Below the pieces are notes generated by a model. The model was given only the letters and a program-made list of their open reading frames with translations, made no database searches and had not been told where the DNA came from. Positions 1 through 4,331 of a stretch of 5,744 nt of DNA are shown piece by piece (the stretch's first letter is position 1; the number at the start of each line of letters is the position of its first letter). This DNA comes from TMED14 sp041192685. GTDB taxonomy: Bacteria; Bacteroidota; Bacteroidia; Flavobacteriales; Schleiferiaceae. The translations under genes were made by a program, and so were the position numbers. The stretch lies in NCBI GenBank assembly GCA_041192685.1, contig JBEEMM010000090.1, positions 1-5,744 of the forward strand. Direction: 5' to 3'.

Positions 1-1296
1 TTAGCCGGATTTGCGCAAAAGCAGGTCACCTTCGTGGTAGACATGCGCGGCTATACTGGCGCAACCTACACTGGTGTATTTGTCAACGGGCAATACAACA
101 ACTGGTGCGGCAGCTGCAACCCAATGTCTGACCCCGAGAACGACTCGGTTTGGACGGTAACCCTGCCCATTACGGCCGACTCTACGGAATACAAGTTTAC
201 CCTAGACGGCTGGAACGGTCAAGAAAACCTCACTGCTGGATCAGCCTGTACCAAAACAACCGGAACATTCACCAACCGCTTCACCAAGTTGCTGGGCGAC
301 ACCATCCTTACGGGGGTTTGCTGGCAGTCTTGCGCGAGCTGTGCGGGCGTGAAGTATGCCACTTGGCAGGTCAATATGTCCAACCAAACAGTGGACCCCG
401 CCGGCGTTTTCATTGCGGGCGGAACCGGTATGGGCGTACCAGGAAACCATCCTATGGCGATGATTCCCGGAACTTCTCGCTACACCAAGACCTTGCGCAA
501 GCCCCTTGGCTGGTCTTCTGACTTCACCTTCTTGAATGGAAACTGCCCAAGCTGGGGTTGTAAGGAAAACCTTGCGGGCAAGCCCTGTGCGGTGGGTCCA
601 TTCAGCGACCGCGGCATGTCGGCCATGAACAGCGACTTCCGCCTGCGTACCTGCTTTGGAGAATGCACTACCGACGGCAGCTGCCCGGCTCCTGCGACAA
701 CGCAGAACATAACCTTCCAGGTTGATATGACCGGAACCACGGGCTTCACTAATCTATACGTTAGCGGACAATTCAATAGCTGGAGCGGCAACGCCAACCA
801 ACTCACAGACCCCGACGGCAACAATGTATTTACAGCGACCTTGCCTCTTTTGGCGGGCCAATGGGAGTACAAATTCTCGATGGACAACTGGGCGAGCAGC
901 GAGCAGCTCGACCCGCTTACCAGCGACTCAACCTGTACCTTGACCACTGGTGGGTTTACCAACCGAGTGCTCCAAAGCGTTTCAGGCCAAAACACAACCC
1001 TACCCGTAGTGTGCTACGCCTCGTGCTTGGCATGCGGCGCCGACGCTTCTATGGCTGAAGGACTTCTTGCGGTTCGCCTGTTCCCAAACCCTGCTCAGGG
1101 CTACTTTGTAGTAGAGAGTGCATCCTCTGAGGCTATGCGCGTTGAAGTTTGCAACTTAATGGGTCAAGTCGTTAACGTTACCGAGTCTTCTAATGGAGTT
1201 GCTCGTATCACCACGGCCGGCTGGGCTCCTGCGGTGTACTTCGTGCGCACCGTTAGCGAACGCGGGCAAAATGTATCTCGAGTTACGGTTCAATAG
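1..1296 (+). CDS. Secreted protein with three CBM-like modules and a T9SS type A sorting domain (5' partial)
   Basis: The frame is open from base 1 to the TAG at 1294-1296, so the true start lies upstream; 431 residues are visible (L1 = bases 1-3). The first residues, LAGFAQKQ, look like the end of a signal peptide cut at A5/Q6, so probably only about 15 residues are missing. Three tandem beta-sandwich modules follow, at about residues 9-114, 120-228 and 237-345. Modules 1 and 3 open with VTFVVDM or ITFQVDM and carry an FNxW-type loop, an EYKF strand and a TNR motif; modules end in Cys-rich strings such as CWQSCASC. This is the E-set/starch-binding-like type found in Bacteroidota secreted glycan proteins. 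The C-terminus (about 352-431) is a T9SS type A sorting signal with LFPNPAQGYF at 360-369 and a final VTVQ. No catalytic domain is visible. Inferred role: extracellular or surface glycan binding, possibly for the beta-glucoside pathway next door. The family reading is firm; the ligand is unknown. Confidence 0.85.
   Translation, partial: LAGFAQKQVTFVVDMRGYTGATYTGVFVNGQYNNWCGSCNPMSDPENDSVWTVTLPITADSTEYKFTLDGWNGQENLTAGSACTKTTGTFTNRFTKLLGDTILTGVCWQSCASCAGVKYATWQVNMSNQTVDPAGVFIAGGTGMGVPGNHPMAMIPGTSRYTKTLRKPLGWSSDFTFLNGNCPSWGCKENLAGKPCAVGPFSDRGMSAMNSDFRLRTCFGECTTDGSCPAPATTQNITFQVDMTGTTGFTNLYVSGQFNSWSGNANQLTDPDGNNVFTATLPLLAGQWEYKFSMDNWASSEQLDPLTSDSTCTLTTGGFTNRVLQSVSGQNTTLPVVCYASCLACGADASMAEGLLAVRLFPNPAQGYFVVESASSEAMRVEVCNLMGQVVNVTESSNGVARITTAGWAPAVYFVRTVSERGQNVSRVTVQ
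25..342 (+). repeat. CBM-like module 1 (protein-level repeat)
   Basis: Residues 9-114 of the partial protein. Landmarks are VTFVVDM (9-15), VNGQYNNW (28-35), a CxxC pair at C36/C39, an acidic loop at 44-48, EYKF (63-66), DGW (69-71), a TNR motif and the closing Cys cluster C107/C111/C114. It aligns by eye along its whole length with module 3. The C36/C39 pair is absent from module 3 (SWSGNANQ at the same place) and could form a loop disulfide. The layout is that of E-set/CBM20- or CBM48-like glycan-binding folds; binding itself is inferred. Confidence 0.7.
358..684 (+). repeat. Divergent CBM-like module 2 (protein-level repeat)
   Basis: Residues 120-228. It begins ATWQVNM, like the opening strand of the other modules, and ends in a Cys string (CFGECTTDGSC, 218-228). 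It lacks the FNxW loop and the acidic DPDGN-type loop; that space holds a Gly-rich stretch, GGTGMGVPGNHPM. It has its own Cys pair (C182 and C187, in NCPSWGC) followed by KENLAG, matching the QENLTAG region of module 1. It is probably the same fold with a changed or lost ligand face. Confidence 0.55.
709..1035 (+). repeat. CBM-like module 3 (protein-level repeat)
   Basis: Residues 237-345. Landmarks are ITFQVDM (237-243), YVSGQFNSW (253-261), the acidic loop TDPDGNN, WEYKF (288-292), DNW (295-297), GGFTNR and the closing CYASCLAC (338-345). It is the most canonical copy of the three. Module 1 matches it strand for strand, which supports internal duplication within the gene. Confidence 0.7.
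1054..1293 (+). other. T9SS type A C-terminal sorting domain
   Basis: About 80 residues (352-431). The typical elements are in order: LFPNPAQGYF (360-369), a hydrophobic VEVCNLMGQVV strand, a GVARITTAGWAPAVYFVRT stretch and a terminal strand ending in VTVQ. Known for the family: this domain directs passage of a periplasmic protein through the type IX secretion system, after which it is removed, with attachment to the surface or release. It implies that the host makes a T9SS, which is restricted to Bacteroidota and close relatives. Confidence 0.88.
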
Positions 1297-1321
1297 CAAC
1301 ACTTGGCACTAATTGCCCCTT

Positions 1322-1350
1322 AAGGGGAGGGAACATCCCCTCCCCTTTTT
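1322..1350 (+). terminator. Rho-independent terminator after the T9SS protein gene
   Basis: A perfect 10-bp stem (AAGGGGAGGG at 1322-1331 with CCCTCCCCTT at 1338-1347) closes a 6-nt loop, AACATC. A T-run at 1346-1350 follows, then AATTTT. It sits 25 bp after the stop codon and 15 bp before the GH3 start, so it separates the two genes into different transcripts. The stem is very GC-rich and should be efficient. Confidence 0.9.
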
Positions 1351-1364
1351 AATTTTACCCAACC

Positions 1365-3572
1365 ATGGTTTCTAGACTTTTAGCCTTTTTTCTAATTCCC
1401 ACTGCGCTTTTAGCTCAGGTAAAGGACGCCGCAGAGCGCGCAGACAGTGTGCTTGCGCTCATGACCCTCGAGGAGTTGGTTGGTCAGACCAACCAATACA
1501 ACGGCTTTTGGAATGCGACCGGGCCCATGCCCGAGGGCAACGATTGGCTCGAGGCACGCGTTAAAGCGCTTAAAAATGGCCTGGTTGGCTCCGTTTTAAA
1601 CGTTTCAGGCGTAAACGAGGTACGCGCCCTGCAAAAAGTAGTAGTCGAAGAAACCCGCCTTGGAATTCCCCTTATTTTTGGCTTGGACGTAATCCATGGA
1701 TACCGAACCCTCAGCCCGATTCCCCTGGCCGAAGCGTCCAGTTGGGACCTCGAGGCCATTGAAGCGTCTGCTCGTGCAGCAGCGCTCGAGGCAACCGCCG
1801 ACGGCATAAACTGGACCTTTGCTCCCATGGTAGACATTAGCCGCGATCCCCGATGGGGACGGGTTATGGAAGGCGCCGGCGAAGATCCCTATTTGGGTTC
1901 CCGCATTGCTGAGGCCAGAGTTCGCGGTTTTCAGGGCAAGGATCTGGCCGACCCGAGCACCTTAGCAGCCTGCCTCAAGCACTTCTCGGGCTACGGATTC
2001 CCGCTGGCTGGCCGTGACTACGCCACCACTGACTTTAGCGCACATACCCTGTACAACTGGATTTTACCTCCGTTCGAGGCGGGTGTTAAGGCCGGTGCAG
2101 CCACCGTAATGACGGCCTTTAGTGCGGCCAATGGAATTCCCAGCACCCTTGATTCGGCGCAACTCTGGGGCGAGCTCAGGGGGCGCATGGGCTTTGACGG
2201 CGTCGTCGTTTCGGACTGGGGTTCTATTGCAGAAACCATTGCGCACGGACATGCCAAAGACCTACGAGAGGCCGCCAGGCTCTCGCTCGCCGCGGGATGC
2301 GATGTGGATATGGAGTCCGACGCCTACCTGCGCTATGGATTAGAACTCGCACGCAGCAACCGCAGCGACAGCCTTAGGTTTCGCGAGTCCGCCCGCAGAA
2401 TACTCGAGCTGAAGTTCAAGCTTGGGCTGATGGATGACCCCTACCTATACTGCAAGCAAAAAAGCCTGCCGGACCTGCGTCCTCAGGCCTATGAAATGGC
2501 TGTAAAATCAACTGTTTTACTCCAGAATAAGGGCATTTTGCCGCTTAATTCATCGCTTCGAGTGGGCTTGACCGGGCCCTTCGCAGCCGATAAAAACGGA
2601 GTTCTGGGCAACTGGCGCGTTTCGGCCAAGGATCAGTCTGCGCAATCCCTTGCCGAAGCAACCGAAGCTACTTGGATTTTTGCTCCGTCTGCGCCGCATT
2701 CCATTGGACCCGAGGCATTTGCTACGGAATTAACCCTTAACAGCACCGACTTTAGCGGCAACGACCGCGCCCTGAAGGCACTGCGTTCTCAGCAGGTCCT
2801 GGTTTTGGCCATTGGCGAGCACGGATACGAGTCGGGTGAAGGCCGAAGCCGTGCATCCCTTAGGATTAGCCCAGTACAGCAAGACCTTGTGCGCAAAGCC
2901 TTTAAAACCGGCAAGCCGGTAGTGATGGTGGTGTATGCAGGCCGACCCCTGATTCTTGAGCCCTGGATGCAGGACGGGGCCGCAGCCATCCTTTGGGCAT
3001 GGCAGCCCGGAACCATGGGCGGAAGTGCCGTTTCTGACGTACTGAAGGGATTGCGCGAGCCCTACGGACGCCTGCCTATGACCTTTGTGCGCAGCGAAGG
3101 GCAGATTCCGCTGCACTACGACGGCTTCTCATCCGGCCGCCCGGGGCCCAAGGCCGAGGTTTTTTGGTCGCACTACACCGACGAGTCCAATGCTCCGGCA
3201 TATCCCTTTGGTTTTGGGCTGAGCTATACTTCGTTTGACTACCAAAACCTAAGGGTTCAGCCGAGCGGCACAGGCTGGACTGCGACCTTGACCCTAAGCA
3301 ATACTGGAACGCGTGCCGGGAGCGACGTGGTCCAGCTCTACGTGAGCCGCCAAGGCAATGGGCAACTCTACCCGACCAAAGCGCTTAAGGGATTTCAACG
3401 CGTAACGCTGGAACCCGGTGAAGTACGCGACGTGCAGATCTTCCTCACGCGCGAAGCGCTCCAGCAGCGCGACGGCCTCGGGAAAAGCCATCCCTTTGAA
3501 CGCGGAACCTTGGGCATTACCCTAGGGCCCAACAGCTCCGAAGGATTAACGTGGACCACTGACCTGCCATGA
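1365..3572 (+). CDS. bglX: Exported GH3 beta-glucosidase, BglX type
   Basis: 735 residues, close to the usual BglX length. The start is fixed by an in-frame TAA at 1350-1352. Residues 1-17 form a signal peptide (MVSRLLAFFLIPTALLA, cut before Q18) with no lipobox and no T9SS tail, so the mature enzyme is probably periplasmic. Domains in order: GH3 N-terminal barrel (about 25-355), alpha/beta C-terminal domain (about 366-610), then a fibronectin III-like domain (about 645-725). Barrel motifs are GLDVIHG (106-112), DPRWGR (161-166), K205-H206-F207, GRDY (216-219) and VVVSDWG, whose D284 is the expected nucleophile. The acid/base lies in GEHGYESGEGRSRA; E492 fits the BglX-type SGExxSR pattern best. 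The YPFGFGLSYT motif (613-622) precedes the FnIII domain. Expected reaction: release of glucose (or another non-reducing beta-linked sugar) from beta-gluco-oligosaccharides. It overlaps the downstream regulator by 4 bp. The family is certain; linkage preference cannot be read from the sequence. Confidence 0.95.
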   Translation: MVSRLLAFFLIPTALLAQVKDAAERADSVLALMTLEELVGQTNQYNGFWNATGPMPEGNDWLEARVKALKNGLVGSVLNVSGVNEVRALQKVVVEETRLGIPLIFGLDVIHGYRTLSPIPLAEASSWDLEAIEASARAAALEATADGINWTFAPMVDISRDPRWGRVMEGAGEDPYLGSRIAEARVRGFQGKDLADPSTLAACLKHFSGYGFPLAGRDYATTDFSAHTLYNWILPPFEAGVKAGAATVMTAFSAANGIPSTLDSAQLWGELRGRMGFDGVVVSDWGSIAETIAHGHAKDLREAARLSLAAGCDVDMESDAYLRYGLELARSNRSDSLRFRESARRILELKFKLGLMDDPYLYCKQKSLPDLRPQAYEMAVKSTVLLQNKGILPLNSSLRVGLTGPFAADKNGVLGNWRVSAKDQSAQSLAEATEATWIFAPSAPHSIGPEAFATELTLNSTDFSGNDRALKALRSQQVLVLAIGEHGYESGEGRSRASLRISPVQQDLVRKAFKTGKPVVMVVYAGRPLILEPWMQDGAAAILWAWQPGTMGGSAVSDVLKGLREPYGRLPMTFVRSEGQIPLHYDGFSSGRPGPKAEVFWSHYTDESNAPAYPFGFGLSYTSFDYQNLRVQPSGTGWTATLTLSNTGTRAGSDVVQLYVSRQGNGQLYPTKALKGFQRVTLEPGEVRDVQIFLTREALQQRDGLGKSHPFERGTLGITLGPNSSEGLTWTTDLP
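3569..3572 (+). other. ATGA stop/start overlap between the GH3 gene and the regulator
   Basis: The regulator's ATG (3569-3571) overlaps the GH3 TGA (3570-3572). An in-frame TGA at 3560-3562 rules out any earlier start for the regulator. No Shine-Dalgarno sequence lies ahead of it (CTGACCTGCC), which suggests translation by re-initiation from the upstream gene and shared transcription. Confidence 0.9.
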
Positions 3573-4276
3573 GTTTAGAATTAGAGCGAGAGCGGCTGAG
3601 TGCCTTCTTTCAGTTTGGCCAGTCGGTAGACTGCGTAGTGTTTGGTTTTGATGGAGTCCGACTGCAAATTCTAGTAATTGAACGCGGAGCCGAGCCCTTT
3701 TATGGTGCGGAGGCCCTGCCGGGCGATTTAGTGCGCATCGACGAAGACATTGACAAGGCCGCCACTCGAATTCTGCACGACCTGACGGGTTTAAACAATG
3801 TTTTTTTGGACCAGCTTAAAACCTTTGGACGGGTCGATCGCCACCCGATGGGGCGCGTAGTTACCACGGCTTTTTATTCGCTGATCAACCAAACGAAGTA
3901 CAACCCTCGCCCGGCATCCTGGGCCGTTAAAGCCCGATGGAAGTCCCTAGACGAGCTGCACGATATGGCCTTTGATCACCGTGAACTCCTTCAAACCGCC
4001 CTTGATGCCCTGCAGAGCCAAGTTCGCCAGCAGCCGATAGGTTTTGAATTACTGCCCGAAGAGTTCACCCTGGCACAGATTCAGAACCTGTATGAAGCCG
4101 TTCTGAATACCCAGTTTGACAAGGCTAACTTCCGCAAAAAAATTCTGAGTATGGGAGTGCTAAAGCCCCTCGACAAGACCGAGAAGGCGGTGCGCCACCG
4201 GCCGGCTCGCATATACCAATTCGATACGCAACGCTACCATTCACTGGCCAAACAGGGCTTTCTGTTTGAACTATAG
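3569..4276 (+). CDS. NrtR-family transcriptional regulator (Nudix-like sensor plus winged helix)
   Basis: 235 residues, a normal length for this family. The N-terminal Nudix-like domain (about 18-145) includes the family signature GRVDRHPMGRVVTTAFY (87-103) and a Nudix box region from G52 to L75. The box is degenerate: the catalytic REUxEE positions read RILHDL (67-72), so hydrolase activity is very unlikely and the domain probably senses a ligand. The C-terminal part (about 159-235) is the family's winged helix, with FELLPEEFTLAQIQNLYEAV, DKANFRKKIL (184-193), RPARIYQFD and a closing GFLFEL. Known relatives: NrtR controls NAD metabolism, while Bacteroidota members such as Bacteroides AraR (BT0354) control sugar use. 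Coupling to a GH3 gene favours the sugar-sensing branch; ligand and operator are unknown. Automatic annotation may call it simply a Nudix hydrolase, which would be misleading. Confidence 0.88.
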   Translation: MSLELERERLSAFFQFGQSVDCVVFGFDGVRLQILVIERGAEPFYGAEALPGDLVRIDEDIDKAATRILHDLTGLNNVFLDQLKTFGRVDRHPMGRVVTTAFYSLINQTKYNPRPASWAVKARWKSLDELHDMAFDHRELLQTALDALQSQVRQQPIGFELLPEEFTLAQIQNLYEAVLNTQFDKANFRKKILSMGVLKPLDKTEKAVRHRPARIYQFDTQRYHSLAKQGFLFEL

Positions 4277-4311
4277 CGCATTGCTCCTGGGGCATTGGCA
4301 TAGTGCTTGAG

Positions 4312-4319
4312 TACCTTTG
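4312..4319 (+). promoter_or_regulatory. Candidate Bacteroidota -7 promoter element (TACCTTTG)
   Basis: An exact match to the TAnnTTTG consensus, placed in the 47-bp gap after the regulator stop and 4 nt before the GTG chosen for the DUF5686 gene. No good -33 TTG is found at the usual spacing: TTG at 4295-4297 is too close and TTG at 4281-4283 too far, with only CTG at 4287-4289 in range. If active, transcription would begin at or very near the start codon. Confidence 0.4.
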
Positions 4320-4331
4320 CGGCGTGCGGCG
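4318..4331 (+). repeat. Tandem 7-bp direct repeat over the DUF5686 start
   Basis: Two adjacent copies of TGCGGCG (4318-4324 and 4325-4331). The GTG start codon spans the junction between them. The first copy overlaps the end of the TACCTTTG element. Possibly a small slippage duplication; no function is evident. Confidence 0.5.

Noticed and set aside
34..36. GTG at 34 as the start of the first gene
   Set aside because: The frame is open to base 1, the opening strand of module 1 (VTFVVDM) begins at base 25, and a signal-peptide end precedes it. Starting at 34 would cut into the domain.
106..117. CGSC motif as a thioredoxin-like redox site
   Set aside because: It sits in a loop of a beta-sandwich module with no thioredoxin fold around it. 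A structural disulfide is more likely.
480..995. 171-codon open frame on the - strand
   Set aside because: It lies fully antisense to the well-supported CBM-like modules and shows no recognisable domain. The same holds for the other - strand frames at 1484-1837, 2018-2257, 2730-3116 and 4125-4454.
4303..4305. GTG at 4303 as the DUF5686 start
   Set aside because: It adds seven residues with an acidic Glu before the RR n-region and would place the TACCTTTG element inside the coding region. GTG 4324 gives a cleaner signal peptide.
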